A DNA stretch of 64,000 nt from Alistipes sp. An66 (GTDB taxonomy: Bacteria > Bacteroidota > Bacteroidia > Bacteroidales > Rikenellaceae): positions 29,355-93,354 of the forward strand of contig NZ_NFHT01000012.1 of assembly GCF_002161445.1 (NCBI RefSeq), written 5' to 3'. The stretch's first letter is position 1. The number at the start of each line of letters is the position of its first letter. The notes below the pieces were generated by a model. That model was not told the DNA's origin, ran no database searches, and saw only the letters and a list, made by a program, of their open reading frames with translations. This document shows, piece by piece, positions 27,731 to 36,609 of the stretch. The position numbers and the translations under genes are program-made.

Positions 27731-29236
27731 CTAAAATTGGAAGTAGATGAACGGCTGGATGTCGCTCGATTTCACCTGCATGACGCACCAGATCATCACG
27801 GCGGCCATCAGCACCTGCATGACCAACGGCGCCCGGACTACCAGCTGTTGCGCCGCGGCATCGACACGCCCCGGCAGCAGGTGCAGCACGTAACCCGCGG
27901 CTATCAGCGCGAAGACTCCCGTATAACCCGCCACGACCTGCGGAATCATGGCCGCGTTGAAGTTTTCGAAGATCTGGTGCAGCATCAGCGAGACGGTCTG
28001 CATCGACTCGGCGCGGAACATCAGCCAGCCCAGGCAGACCAGGTTGAACGTCAGGAAGATCCCCGCCGCACGGCTCCACCAGTGCATCTGGGCCCCCGTG
28101 GACTTGGCCCCCGGGACGATGCCCATCCAGAGTTTGTGCAGCGCCAGCGCCGCGCCGTGCAGCCCGCCCCAGAGGATGAACCGCACCGCCGCACCGTGCC
28201 ACAGCCCTCCTAACAGCATCGTGAGGAGCAGGTTCCCGTAGGTGCGTAGCCGTCCCTTGCGGTTGCCGCCCAGCGAAATGTAGAGGTAGTCGCGCAGCCA
28301 CGACGAGAGCGAAATATGCCACCGGCGCCAGAATTCGGTGATCGTCGCCGACTTGTACGGCGCGTCGAAGTTCTTCGGGAAGCGGAAGCCCAGCAGCAGC
28401 GCGATGCCGATGGCCATGTCCGAATAGCCCGAGAAGTCGCAGTAGATTTGCAGCGCGTAGCCGTAGATGCCCATCAGGCACTCGAAGCCCGAGTAGAGCA
28501 GCGGCTCGTCGAAAATGCGGTCGACGAAGTTCAGCGAGATGTAGTCCGAGATGATCGCCTTCTTGAAGAGTCCCGTGAGGATCAGGAAGACCCCCGTGCC
28601 GAACATCTCGCGCGTGACGACGATCGGGTTCCGGCGGATCTGCGGGATGAAGTCCCGCGCCCGCACGATCGGCCCCGCGACCAGCTGCGGGAAGAACGAC
28701 AGGTAAAAGAGGTAGTCCAGCCAGTTCGTCAGGGGTTTCAGCTGCCCGCGGTAGATGTCGATCGTGTAGCTCATCGACTGGAAGACGAAGAACGAGATCC
28801 CCACCGGCAGGAAGATGTTCTGGAATTGCAGGAAACCCTGTCCGAAGAGTTGGTTCGAGATGTCGATCAGGAAGTTCGTGTACTTGAAGTAGCCCAGCAT
28901 CCCGAGGTTCACCGCTACGCTCAATGCCACGAGCCATCGTTTCGCCCGTTGGCTCGCGGTGCGGAAAATCGCCCGTGCGATCAGGAAGTCGCTCGCCGCC
29001 GCGAAGATCAGCAGCAGGAAGTAGATGCCGCTCGACTTGTAGTAGAAGTAGAGCGAAAAGAGCACCACGTAGATGATACGCCCCATCGGGGCCCGGCGGA
29101 AGGCGCTGTAAACGAGCAGGAAGCCCGCAAACAGGAAGAGGAAAAGCCCGCTGCTGAATATCAGCGGCGAGGTGGCGTCGTAGGTCAGCAATGCCTGCAA
29201 CTTTTCCCAGAGGCCGTCCGTCGCGGGGAGTGTCAT
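27731..29236 (-). CDS. MBOAT-family O-acyltransferase (AlgI/DltB-like)
   Basis: A 501-residue polytopic membrane protein. The signature WRRWHISLSSWLRDYLY is at residues 303-319 and the catalytic His347 lies in GGLWHGAA. These enzymes carry acyl groups, usually acetyl, across the membrane to extracytoplasmic sugars. It overlaps the upstream SGNH-hydrolase gene by four bases (ATGA), implying translational coupling. An MBOAT plus an SGNH partner is the arrangement of alginate and other polysaccharide acetylation systems. The acceptor is unknown. Confidence 0.93.
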   Translation of the reverse strand: MTLPATDGLWEKLQALLTYDATSPLIFSSGLFLFLFAGFLLVYSAFRRAPMGRIIYVVLFSLYFYYKSSGIYFLLLIFAAASDFLIARAIFRTASQRAKRWLVALSVAVNLGMLGYFKYTNFLIDISNQLFGQGFLQFQNIFLPVGISFFVFQSMSYTIDIYRGQLKPLTNWLDYLFYLSFFPQLVAGPIVRARDFIPQIRRNPIVVTREMFGTGVFLILTGLFKKAIISDYISLNFVDRIFDEPLLYSGFECLMGIYGYALQIYCDFSGYSDMAIGIALLLGFRFPKNFDAPYKSATITEFWRRWHISLSSWLRDYLYISLGGNRKGRLRTYGNLLLTMLLGGLWHGAAVRFILWGGLHGAALALHKLWMGIVPGAKSTGAQMHWWSRAAGIFLTFNLVCLGWLMFRAESMQTVSLMLHQIFENFNAAMIPQVVAGYTGVFALIAAGYVLHLLPGRVDAAAQQLVVRAPLVMQVLMAAVMIWCVMQVKSSDIQPFIYFQF

Positions 29237-30834
29237 GGCAGCGGCAGATTAAGGGATTCGCGGTGGAGGGCCGGCAGCAGCTCGCTTTGGATCCGGGCCC
29301 GCTGCAAGGAGTCCATTACTTCGGCCGCCTTTATCCGGCGCAGTTCCGCGGCACGCCGTGCGGCGTAGGCCCGGCACGCTTCGGCGTTCAGCGCATCGAA
29401 CAGCGCCCACGCCACGCGGCGTCCGCCCGCGTAGTTGATATGCGTGTAGTCCTTCCCGGCCCAGCCGTTCCGAACGAACTCCGCCATGCCGCCCTGCGCA
29501 CGCATCGCGTCGCTCGTGGGCCAGAATGCCGCGCCCGCGTTCCGGGCCGCCGAGCGCTGGCTTTCCAGCATGTAGGGGATGGCGTCCATCGGCTCGAAGC
29601 CCGTGTCGGTCTTCACCGAGCGGTCGCTCACGCCCAGCACCAGCACCGCCGCCCCCGGGAAGCACTGGCGCACATAGGCGACCATCTTCTCGATCTGCGT
29701 CGCATAGCCCCGGTAGCCCTTCACCCCGGCCTGCATGATGTTCAGCCCGTATTGCAGGATCACCAGGTCGTAGGGCGCGAACGAGTGGATTTGGGCGTTC
29801 ACCGACGGGTTGGTCCAGAACATCGCCTGTCCGTTGTTGCTGCGCACCGAGTAGTTGTCCACCACGACACCCCGTCCCTCGAAGATGGCGCCGTAGCCGA
29901 TGAAGTTCTCCGTCCCGGAGAGCACCCGGAAGCCCAGCGAGTGGATGTGCGGTGCCGTGACGGTGATCTGGCGCACCGAGGCGTCGCCCGCCACGGTGAA
30001 CTCCCGGCGCAGCGTGTCGTTCAGCGTCACCTCCACGCGGCTCTCCCGCGGCGAGAGGAAGAGGATCCGGGCGTCGGTCACGGCATCCAGACCTTCGCGG
30101 TAGTCGGTGTTCTCCCAGCGGGTGGTGGCGCCGGTGGAGGGCTGGCTCACCCAGCCCGAAACATAGAAGTGCTCGCGCAGGAACTCCGGGGCCGCCTTGC
30201 GCTGCATGATGTTGTAGGTCGTCCACCCCTTCGACTGCGTCTTCACCGTGCGGCGGAAGGCCGTCAGCGGCGAGGCCATCGGTGCGAAGCCCGTGCCGCC
30301 GCCGGGGCGTCCGCCGAAGGCCGTTTGGAGCCGTTCGCGGAGGTCCGCCGTGAGGATGTCGCCCTCGACGAACGAGTCGCCCAGGAAGGCGATGCGCACC
30401 GGACGCCGGGCCGTCAGCAGCGTGTCGCAGAAGGCCCGCAGCCGACTGCTGTCGCTGTAATCCTCGATCGGCGTCAGCGTCTCCACCCACCGCGCCGGGT
30501 CCGGTTCGCGCAGTTCATAGGGGGCGAATTCCGCTGCGAGGCGCCATTCGTAGCTCGTCGGGACCTTGCGCGGCGTCGTGTCCGCCTCGATGCGCGAGGC
30601 GACCTCCGCCAGGTCGATCCGGAACTCCTCCTCGTCGTAGAGCGCCGGCGACGAAGACTCCTCCGCGGAGGCCGAGTCGTCGAACGTCATGAGGTCCGAG
30701 AGGATGTTCGCACGGCGCAGGCTGATCCCCCCGATGCTCTGCGGGGGTATGAAACTTACGGCCACGAGCACTGCGATGAGTGCCGCGGCCGCCAGCCAGG
30801 TGCGATGGGTGTAGTCTTTTTCCGGGGTCTCCAT
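29233..30834 (-). CDS. SGNH/GDSL hydrolase-like acetylation partner
   Basis: A 533-residue protein with one N-terminal membrane segment (about residues 13-30) and the rest periplasmic. Block I is Gly152-Asp-Ser154-Phe, block III Gly363-Leu-Asn365, and block V has Asp462-x-x-His465 in KDYTHINYAGG, so the full Ser-His-Asp triad is present. An inserted beta domain lies between blocks I and III. Together with the overlapping MBOAT gene it probably moves or removes acetyl groups on a cell-surface glycan, like AlgX/AlgJ or DltD partners. It starts seven bases after the zinc-peptidase stop. Confidence 0.88.
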   Translation of the reverse strand: METPEKDYTHRTWLAAAALIAVLVAVSFIPPQSIGGISLRRANILSDLMTFDDSASAEESSSPALYDEEEFRIDLAEVASRIEADTTPRKVPTSYEWRLAAEFAPYELREPDPARWVETLTPIEDYSDSSRLRAFCDTLLTARRPVRIAFLGDSFVEGDILTADLRERLQTAFGGRPGGGTGFAPMASPLTAFRRTVKTQSKGWTTYNIMQRKAAPEFLREHFYVSGWVSQPSTGATTRWENTDYREGLDAVTDARILFLSPRESRVEVTLNDTLRREFTVAGDASVRQITVTAPHIHSLGFRVLSGTENFIGYGAIFEGRGVVVDNYSVRSNNGQAMFWTNPSVNAQIHSFAPYDLVILQYGLNIMQAGVKGYRGYATQIEKMVAYVRQCFPGAAVLVLGVSDRSVKTDTGFEPMDAIPYMLESQRSAARNAGAAFWPTSDAMRAQGGMAEFVRNGWAGKDYTHINYAGGRRVAWALFDALNAEACRAYAARRAAELRRIKAAEVMDSLQRARIQSELLPALHRESLNLPLP

Positions 30835-30841
30835 TCGTGTG

Positions 30842-31603
30842 TCAGTCGCGTCGCCCGAGAATCAGGAAGACGTAGTAGAGAACCGAGGCGATGGCGCTCA
30901 ATGCGGCCACCAGGTAGGTCCGGGCCGCCCACGAAAGGGCCTCCCGCGCCTGCGTGAGCTGGATGCCCTGCATCGTGCGGCTCGCCTGCAACCATTCCAG
31001 CGCCCGCGCCGAAGCGTTGTACTCCACGGGGAGCGTCACGATCGAGAAGAGCGCCGACATGGCGATCAGTCCCACGCCGATCCAGCACAGCACCTCGTTC
31101 TGCGTCGTGGCCAGGATCACCAGCCCGAGGATGATCACCCACGTCGCGGCCGACGAGGCGAACTGTACCACCGGAACCAGCTGCGAACGCAGCACCAGCG
31201 GTGCGTAGCCGCGGGCGTGCTGCACGGCGTGGCCGCACTCGTGCGCCGCAACGGCTGCCGCCGCAACGCTCGTCGACGAGTAGACCGAGTCGCTCAGGTT
31301 CACGGTCATCGTCTGCGGGTTGAAGTGGTCCGTCAGCTGGCCGCTGACGTGCGTCACCTTCACGTTGTGGATGTTGTTGTCGCGCAGCATCTTTTCGGCG
31401 ACCTCGGCGCCCGTCAGGCCGCCCGGGAACTGCACTCTCGAATACTTCTTGAAAACCGATTGCAGGCGTGCCTGCACGAGGAAGCCGATCACGCCGATGG
31501 CGATGATCAGAATGAACATGCCCATCGTCGCGGCGTCGTAGCGCGCGGCGTGCGGCTCTGCGTAGTAACCTGCTTGAAGCAGGACGATAAGGGGTTGATA
31601 CAT
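30842..31603 (-). CDS. YugP-like neutral zinc metallopeptidase
   Basis: A 253-residue membrane-anchored protein. The zinc motif HECGH is at residues 121-125, followed by AVQHARGY as in the YugP/DUF2268-like family (Pfam Zn_peptidase_2). An N-terminal membrane segment is at about 28-44, with more near the C-terminus. A start at Met27 (31525) would match shorter relatives, but the 31603 start leaves only 12 bases to the upstream SDR gene, so it is kept. The substrate is unknown. Confidence 0.85.
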   Translation of the reverse strand: MYQPLIVLLQAGYYAEPHAARYDAATMGMFILIIAIGVIGFLVQARLQSVFKKYSRVQFPGGLTGAEVAEKMLRDNNIHNVKVTHVSGQLTDHFNPQTMTVNLSDSVYSSTSVAAAAVAAHECGHAVQHARGYAPLVLRSQLVPVVQFASSAATWVIILGLVILATTQNEVLCWIGVGLIAMSALFSIVTLPVEYNASARALEWLQASRTMQGIQLTQAREALSWAARTYLVAALSAIASVLYYVFLILGRRD

Positions 31604-31615
31604 GATCGTATGCGT

Positions 31616-32365
31616 TTATTGTTTTTTGCGGTACGTGTAGTACGAGCCGGCCTGTTGGCTCGGCATCAGTACCATATCATTAACGTTCATGTGCGCCGGT
31701 AATTGTGCGACCCACGCGATTGCTTCCGCAATATCCGCGCCGGTCAGGGGCTCGACCCCCGCGTAGACCGCTGCGGCGCGCGCCCGGTCGCCGTGGAAGC
31801 GCACCTCCGAGAACTCCGTCTCGACCATCCCGGGGCGGATCTCCGTGACCTTGATCCCCGACGCGAGCAGGTCGGCGCGCATCGACTGCGAGATGGCGTG
31901 CACGGCGTGTTTCGAGGCGCAGTAGACCGCACCGCTCTCGTAGGGCTCCGTGCCGGCGATCGACCCCAGGTTCACGATGTGTCCCCGCCCCGCGGCGACC
32001 ATTTTCGGCGCGATGACCCGCGTCACGTAGAGCAGCCCCTTGACGTTCGTGTCGATCATCGCGTCCCAGTCGCGCGTGTCGCCGCAGTCGATGTGTTCCA
32101 GCCCGACCGCCAGACCCGCGTTGTTGACCAGCAGGTCCACCCGTTCGAGCGGTTCCAGGTTGCGGCGCACCTCCTCCTCCGAGCGGACGTCGAACGTCAG
32201 CGTCGTGCAGCTCCCGCCTGCGGCTTCGATCTCCGATTTCAGCGCGGCAAGGCGTTCCGCACGGCGTCCCGTGGCGATGATCGCATATCCCGCTGCGGAG
32301 AGCCGCAGGGCCGCGGCGCGTCCGATTCCCGACGTTGCGCCCGTGATGAGTGCCTGTTTTTTCAT
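31616..32365 (-). CDS. Short-chain dehydrogenase/reductase (YdfG-like)
   Basis: A 249-residue Rossmann enzyme. The nucleotide-binding motif TGATSGIGRA is at residues 8-17 and a GRR pair at 33-35 suggests NADP(H) preference. The catalytic tetrad is Asn107, Ser135, Tyr148 and Lys152. The closest style is YdfG, which acts on 3-hydroxy acids such as L-allo-threonine or malonic semialdehyde. It is the first gene of the minus-strand operon leading to the acyltransferase pair, with no evident functional link. Confidence 0.9.
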   Translation of the reverse strand: MKKQALITGATSGIGRAAALRLSAAGYAIIATGRRAERLAALKSEIEAAGGSCTTLTFDVRSEEEVRRNLEPLERVDLLVNNAGLAVGLEHIDCGDTRDWDAMIDTNVKGLLYVTRVIAPKMVAAGRGHIVNLGSIAGTEPYESGAVYCASKHAVHAISQSMRADLLASGIKVTEIRPGMVETEFSEVRFHGDRARAAAVYAGVEPLTGADIAEAIAWVAQLPAHMNVNDMVLMPSQQAGSYYTYRKKQ

Positions 32366-32384
32366 GAATTTCCCGTATTTCGGG

Positions 32385-32392
32385 CAAAAATA
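32385..32392 (-). promoter_or_regulatory. -7 element upstream of the SDR operon
   Basis: TATTTTTG on the minus strand, about 20 bp before the SDR start, matches the Bacteroidetes -7 consensus. A good TTTG partner at the expected distance was not found, so the promoter is only partly supported. Confidence 0.4.
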
Positions 32393-32442
32393 CGAAATTT
32401 ATATGTTTCTTTGCATAAATTTTACGACAATTTACTGCGACC

Positions 32443-33687
32443 GTGAATCTTGCCCTTTTCATCGCCCGCCGCATGGCCCGGACCGCTCCGGAGAACAAAC
32501 CCGGGGTCATGGAGCGCATTGCCGTCGGGTCGGTGGCGCTCGGTGTCGCCGTGATGATCCTCGCCGTGGCCGTCGTCCTCGGCTTCAAGCGCGAGGTCGC
32601 CCGCAAGGTGGAGGGTATGGCCGCACATGTCTCCGTGACGGACATCCGCGGCGTCGATGCCCTCGACTCGGAGCCCGTGCGGCGCAGCCCGCGTCTGGAA
32701 GCGATCATCCGCGCGACCGACGGCTTCGTCGCCATGGCGCCCTATGCCGTCAAGGGCGGCATCGTCCGCACGGATGACGCCGTCGGGGAGGTGCTCCTCA
32801 AAGGCGTCGGCGCCGACTACGACTGGTCCTGCTTCCGCGAGTGGCTCACGCAGGGTGAGTTGCCCCGCATCGGGGATTCCGTCCGCACGAAGGATCTGCT
32901 CGTCTCCCGCATCGCCGCCGAACGCATGAAACTCGGCGTCGGAGACAGGATCGAGATGCTCTTCGTCGATCCCGGTGAACGGCCCCGCCGCGACCGCTTC
33001 AAGATCTCGGGCATCTACGACTCCGGCATGGAGGAGATGGACCGCGCCGTCGTCCTCTCCGATATCCGCAACGTGCAGCGCCTCTCCGGCTGGGGACCCG
33101 ACGAGATCTCCGGATACGAGATCCGTACCCGTTCGCTCGACGGGGCCGCGGAGTTCGCCCGGCGCCTCGACCGGACCTTCCTCCACGACGACGGCGACGA
33201 AACCGCAAACCTCGCCGTCGTGAGCGTCACGGAGCGTTACGCCAACATCTTCGACTGGTTGAAGGCCCACGACGTCAATGCCGTGGTCATCATCGTCATC
33301 ATGCTCGTCGTGGCCTTCTTCAACATGACCTCCGCCCTGCTGATCCTCGTCCTCGAACGGACCCGCATGATCGGTCTCCTGAAAGCCTTCGGAATGCCCG
33401 ACGGGCAGCTCCGCCGGATCTTCCTCTGGCGCGCGCTCTTCGTCACGCTCCGCGGCCTCTTCTGGGGCAACCTCTTCGGCGTCGGGATCTGTCTCGTCCA
33501 GCAGTGGACCCACCTCTTCAAACTCGATGCCGAGGGCTATCTCCTCTCGGAGGTCCCCGTGGCGCTCGGATGGGGGTGGTGGCTCGCCCTCAATGCCGGA
33601 TTCATCGCCGCGATCGTCGCCCTGCTCGTGATCCCCACGGCCGTCGTCGCGCATGTCAAACCCGAAGAAACCATCCGTTACGAATGA
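32443..33687 (+). CDS. FtsX/LolE-type ABC transporter permease
   Basis: A 414-residue protein with a GTG start at 32443. One membrane segment is near the N-terminus (about 25-46), followed by a large periplasmic MacB-like domain. Three more membrane segments follow after about residue 280, the second beginning in the LERTRMIGLLKAFGMPDGQLRRIFLW region that couples to the ATPase. This is the LolC/LolE/FtsX layout for lipoprotein release or envelope work. No ATPase gene is adjacent. It overlaps menG by four bases. Confidence 0.9.
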   Translation: MNLALFIARRMARTAPENKPGVMERIAVGSVALGVAVMILAVAVVLGFKREVARKVEGMAAHVSVTDIRGVDALDSEPVRRSPRLEAIIRATDGFVAMAPYAVKGGIVRTDDAVGEVLLKGVGADYDWSCFREWLTQGELPRIGDSVRTKDLLVSRIAAERMKLGVGDRIEMLFVDPGERPRRDRFKISGIYDSGMEEMDRAVVLSDIRNVQRLSGWGPDEISGYEIRTRSLDGAAEFARRLDRTFLHDDGDETANLAVVSVTERYANIFDWLKAHDVNAVVIIVIMLVVAFFNMTSALLILVLERTRMIGLLKAFGMPDGQLRRIFLWRALFVTLRGLFWGNLFGVGICLVQQWTHLFKLDAEGYLLSEVPVALGWGWWLALNAGFIAAIVALLVIPTAVVAHVKPEETIRYE

Positions 33688-34400
33688 AACCCTACAATAC
33701 CGATCAATCCAAGAAGGAGGAGGTCCGCACGATGTTCGACAACATCGCCCCGAAGTATGACCTGCTCAACCATACGCTCTCGATGAGCATCGACCGCCTG
33801 TGGCGCCGCCGCGTCGTGAAGGTCGTGCGGCGCGCGAAGCCCCGCCGGATCCTCGACGTGGCCACCGGAACCGGCGACCTGGCCATCGCCATGGCCCGGC
33901 GCATCGACGGCGTGCAGGTCCTTGCCGTCGACCTCTCGGAGGGAATGCTCGACGTGGCCCGGCGGAAGGTCGAGGCACGCGGTCTCGACGGACGGATCGT
34001 CCTCGACCGTGCCGATGCCGAACATCTCGATATTGCCACGGCTTCGGTCGATGTCGCCACCGTGGCTTTCGGCGTGCGGAACTTCGGCGACCTCGCCGCC
34101 GGGCTCCGCGAACTCGCCCGCACGCTGAAACCCGGCGGAAAAGTCGTGATCCTGGAATTTTCGAGACCCGCGAACCCGATTTTCAGAGCCCTGTACGAAT
34201 TCTACTCCTGCCGGATCCTCCCCCGAATCGGCGGACTGATCTCCCGCGACCGCCGCGCCTACGAATATCTGCCCGCCTCGGTCGGGGAGTTCCCCGGCCC
34301 GGCGGAGTTTCTGAAAATCCTCGAAGCGGCCGGATTCAGAAACTGCAAGGCCCGGAGCCAGAGCTTCGGTATCGCGCAGATCTATGTCGGAGAACGGTAG
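33684..34400 (+). CDS. menG: Demethylmenaquinone methyltransferase
   Basis: The protein is 238 residues from the ATG at 33684, which overlaps the permease stop as ATGA. A longer frame back to 33504 lies inside the permease gene and is rejected. The SAM-binding motif DVATGTGDLA starts at residue 58, and YDLLNHTLSMSIDRLWRR is the UbiE/MenG signature. It makes menaquinone from demethylmenaquinone, the last step of the respiratory quinone pathway. UbiE-type ubiquinone activity is not expected in this phylum. Confidence 0.93.
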   Translation: MKPYNTDQSKKEEVRTMFDNIAPKYDLLNHTLSMSIDRLWRRRVVKVVRRAKPRRILDVATGTGDLAIAMARRIDGVQVLAVDLSEGMLDVARRKVEARGLDGRIVLDRADAEHLDIATASVDVATVAFGVRNFGDLAAGLRELARTLKPGGKVVILEFSRPANPIFRALYEFYSCRILPRIGGLISRDRRAYEYLPASVGEFPGPAEFLKILEAAGFRNCKARSQSFGIAQIYVGER

Positions 34401-34442
34401 CGGGGCCTCTCTTCGGTGCGGGATTTTAAAGATTGCGATTCT

Positions 34443-34961
34443 ATGTGGTTGAGATTTGGAAAATATCTTGTCGGCCTGCTGTTGTTCGGCATTGCGTTGT
34501 CGGGAGGCTCCTGCCGCCGGGCCGTGGAGCGCGCAAAACGGAACATACGGATCGAGGCCGTGGAAAAGGTCGAACGCATCGGTATCTCCGGTGCCGAGGT
34601 CGTCGTGCGCGTCAACAACGGATCCCGCTACAAGCTGGCCCTGACGACGGCCGAATTCGGGCTCTATTACGCCGATGCGCGCGTCGGGACCATCGTCCTG
34701 ATGCAGCCCGTCGAGGTGCCACGCCGGTCGGTCGTCTCCGTGACGACCCGCTGGCGGCTGAAAATCTCCGATCCGCTGGCGCTCTACCTCCTGGCCCGGA
34801 AGGCGTCCGGCGGGGAGTGGGACCAGATCGCGGTCTCCTGCTCCGTCGAGGGGCGCGGCGGCCCGGCTCCCGTAAAATTTTCCCGCGAAAAAATGCCGTT
34901 GTCCGATTTTTTGAATACCTTTGGAGTCTCGATCCGGGATGTCGAAAATTATCTGAAATGA
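34443..34961 (+). CDS. LEA/WHy-like small lipoprotein
   Basis: A 172-residue protein from the ATG at 34443. An upstream frame from 34416 adds nine residues with no signal-peptide features. The hydrophobic N-terminus ends in L-S-G-G-S-Cys, a lipobox. The rest reads as a single beta-sandwich with VVVRVNNGSRYKLALTTAEF and later VSVTTRWRLKIS, like bacterial LEA-type 2 domains. The function is not known. It overlaps the next gene by four bases, so the pair is probably co-translated. Confidence 0.7.
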   Translation: MWLRFGKYLVGLLLFGIALSGGSCRRAVERAKRNIRIEAVEKVERIGISGAEVVVRVNNGSRYKLALTTAEFGLYYADARVGTIVLMQPVEVPRRSVVSVTTRWRLKISDPLALYLLARKASGGEWDQIAVSCSVEGRGGPAPVKFSREKMPLSDFLNTFGVSIRDVENYLK

Positions 34962-35425
34962 AATACATTACGCTGATCCTTGCCTGTGCGCTCGCCTTTG
35001 CGGCCTCCGCCGCACGCGGGCAGTCGCTCGACGCCTTCAAACGACGGCTGGCAGAACCTACCGCCGGCTCCGCGCTCTTCGATCCGGCCCGCGTGACCGT
35101 CTGCGAACACGGCGATGCCGCACGCGTCGTCGCCGAAGCCGCAAAGTCCGCACAGCGTCTCTCCTACAAGGGCTATCGCGTCTGCATCTTCTTCGACAAC
35201 GGACCCGATGCCCGCAGCGGCGCCATGGCCGCCAAGCAGCTCTTCGAGGAGACCTTCCCCGGGACAAAGGTCTACATGGTCTACGAGAGCCCCTGGTTCT
35301 CGGTCTCCGTCGGAAACTGTCTCTCCGCCGAGGAGGCCGTCATCCTCAAGGGAAGGGTCGCGCAGAAATTCCCAAAGGCCTTTCTCAAAAACGAGACCCT
35401 CGCACTCGATGAACTATTGGACTGA
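34958..35425 (+). CDS. Secreted SPOR-like domain protein
   Basis: A 155-residue protein started at the ATG at 34958 inside the upstream stop. The signal peptide is MKYITLILACALAFAASAARG. The C-terminal half, with YKGYRVCIFFDNGPDARSGA, a helix, then KVYMVYESPWFSVSVGNCL and a second helix, has the strand-helix-strand pattern and aromatic residues of a SPOR domain. Those domains bind denuded peptidoglycan at division sites. It may act with the preceding lipoprotein in the envelope. Confidence 0.7.
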   Translation: MKYITLILACALAFAASAARGQSLDAFKRRLAEPTAGSALFDPARVTVCEHGDAARVVAEAAKSAQRLSYKGYRVCIFFDNGPDARSGAMAAKQLFEETFPGTKVYMVYESPWFSVSVGNCLSAEEAVILKGRVAQKFPKAFLKNETLALDELLD

Positions 35426-35458
35426 AAATTAGTTTTTTTAAAAAAATCACGATTTTCT

Positions 35459-35489
35459 TTTGCATTTTTCTGCCTTATATATATCTTTG
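35459..35489 (+). promoter_or_regulatory. Strong promoter of the small lipoprotein gene
   Basis: TTTG at 35459-35462, exactly 19 nt, and TATCTTTG at 35482-35489 give a near-perfect Bacteroidetes promoter. The start site would be about 30 nt before the coding region. Confidence 0.8.
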
Positions 35490-35527
35490 CGACGTTCTTA
35501 ACATCTAATAATTAAACGTTTGACGCT

Positions 35528-35758
35528 ATGAAAAAGATTTTCTCTTTTGTCATCGTTCTGGCTGCTGCCGCTATGGTAAGCTGCTGTGGCAATGCCAACA
35601 AGAAGGCCGCCGCAGAGGGCGCTGCCGAGGCTGCCGCTACCGAGGCCGTTGCTGCCGAGGCTGCTGCCTGCGATAGCTGCACCGTGAAGTGCGATTCGAC
35701 GGCTACCTGCTGCGCCGAGCAGGCTGCTGATTCGACCGCTGTCGAGGCTGCGAAATAA
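35528..35758 (+). CDS. Small Ala/Glu- and Cys-rich lipoprotein
   Basis: The protein has only 76 residues. A lipoprotein signal (MKKIFSFVIVLAAAAMVSC) is followed by a low-complexity A/E stretch, then a Cys cluster spaced C-x2-C-x3-C-x5-C-C and a short acidic tail. The Cys pattern could bind metal or form disulfides at the cell surface. I know of no function. The near-consensus promoter and an immediate terminator suggest a short, abundant monocistronic mRNA. Confidence 0.75.
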   Translation: MKKIFSFVIVLAAAAMVSCCGNANKKAAAEGAAEAAATEAVAAEAAACDSCTVKCDSTATCCAEQAADSTAVEAAK

Positions 35759-35779
35759 GACGCAGTTCTCTGAAAAGGA

Positions 35780-35813
35780 ACGATCCCTCGTTTCGGGGGA
35801 TCGCTTTTTTTTG
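35780..35813 (+). terminator. Terminator after the small lipoprotein gene
   Basis: Stem CGATCCC-tcgtttcgg-GGGATCG at about 35781-35803 is followed by eight T. It lies 22 bases after the stop codon. Confidence 0.85.
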
Positions 35814-35907
35814 TCTTGTCCGCAAGCCTGCGGGCAAAATGGCCCGGTGTGCAGGGCGGTGCGGTAAAAAATCCCGGGGACTCCGGATTTTTCCGGGCCC
35901 CTTTTCG

Positions 35908-35915
35908 TATCTTTG
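35908..35915 (+). promoter_or_regulatory. -7 element upstream of the flavodoxin-family gene
   Basis: TATCTTTG matches the consensus. The expected TTTG about 19 nt upstream is replaced by a T-rich tract, so the promoter may be weak or need an activator. Confidence 0.5.
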
Positions 35916-35994
35916 TATGCCGGTCCGGCTCCCGCGGCGTGCATGATTCGTCCGGAAATGCCGGATCTTTGTCTTCGATAAAACAGTATGGATT

Positions 35995-36609
35995 ATGAAC
36001 GTGCTCCTTCTTAACGGAAGCCCTCACCGCGAGGGAAATACCTTCATCGCATTGAGCGAGGTCGCTCGGACCCTCGAGGCCGAAGGAATCGCAACCGAGA
36101 TCGTCTCTCTGGGTACCAAACCCGTGCCCGGGTGTATCGCCTGCTGGAAGTGTGCGCAGACCGGACAATGTGCCTTCCGGGACGAACTCTATGTCGAGGT
36201 GCGCGGAAAACTCGCAACGGCGGATGCGCTTGTTGTCGGATCGCCGGTCTACTTCGCCGGTCCCAACGGCTCGTTGTGCGCGCTGCTCGACCGCTTGTTC
36301 GTCTCCTGTGTCGACCGGCTGGCCTACAAGCCTGCCGCGGCGGTGGCCGTATGCCGGCGGGGCGGGGCCAGTGCGACGTTCGACCGGCTGAACAAGTACT
36401 TCACCATCCTGAACATGCCCGTCGTGTCGTCCCAGTACTGGAACAGCGTCCACGGCCGCACGCCCGGCGAGGCGGCGCAGGATCTGGAAGGGTTGCAGGT
36501 CATGCGGGTCCTCGGACGCAACATGGCGCGGATGCTCAAAGCCGGATTGCTGGCCTCGGAGGGCAGGCCCGAACCCGAGCCGCGGATCGTCACGAGTTAT
36601 ATCCGGTAG
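35995..36609 (+). CDS. Flavodoxin-family NAD(P)H-dependent oxidoreductase
   Basis: A 204-residue protein of the NADPH-dependent FMN reductase/iron-sulfur flavoprotein fold. The FMN phosphate loop is NGSPHREGNTF at the N-terminus. A Cys-rich segment, GCIACWKCAQTGQC at about residues 46-59, follows at the place where related flavoproteins carry Cys for an Fe-S cluster, though the spacing differs. SPVYFAGPNGSLCALLDR is the second FMN-contact loop. It probably reduces quinones or other small acceptors with FMN. It is a single-gene unit before the tRNA. Confidence 0.82.
   Translation: MNVLLLNGSPHREGNTFIALSEVARTLEAEGIATEIVSLGTKPVPGCIACWKCAQTGQCAFRDELYVEVRGKLATADALVVGSPVYFAGPNGSLCALLDRLFVSCVDRLAYKPAAAVAVCRRGGASATFDRLNKYFTILNMPVVSSQYWNSVHGRTPGEAAQDLEGLQVMRVLGRNMARMLKAGLLASEGRPEPEPRIVTSYIR

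Noticed and set aside
29191..30957. A 588-codon plus-strand frame opposite the SGNH gene
   Set aside because: It has Arg/His/Ala-rich composition with no domain. The minus-strand SGNH triad and operon spacing decide.
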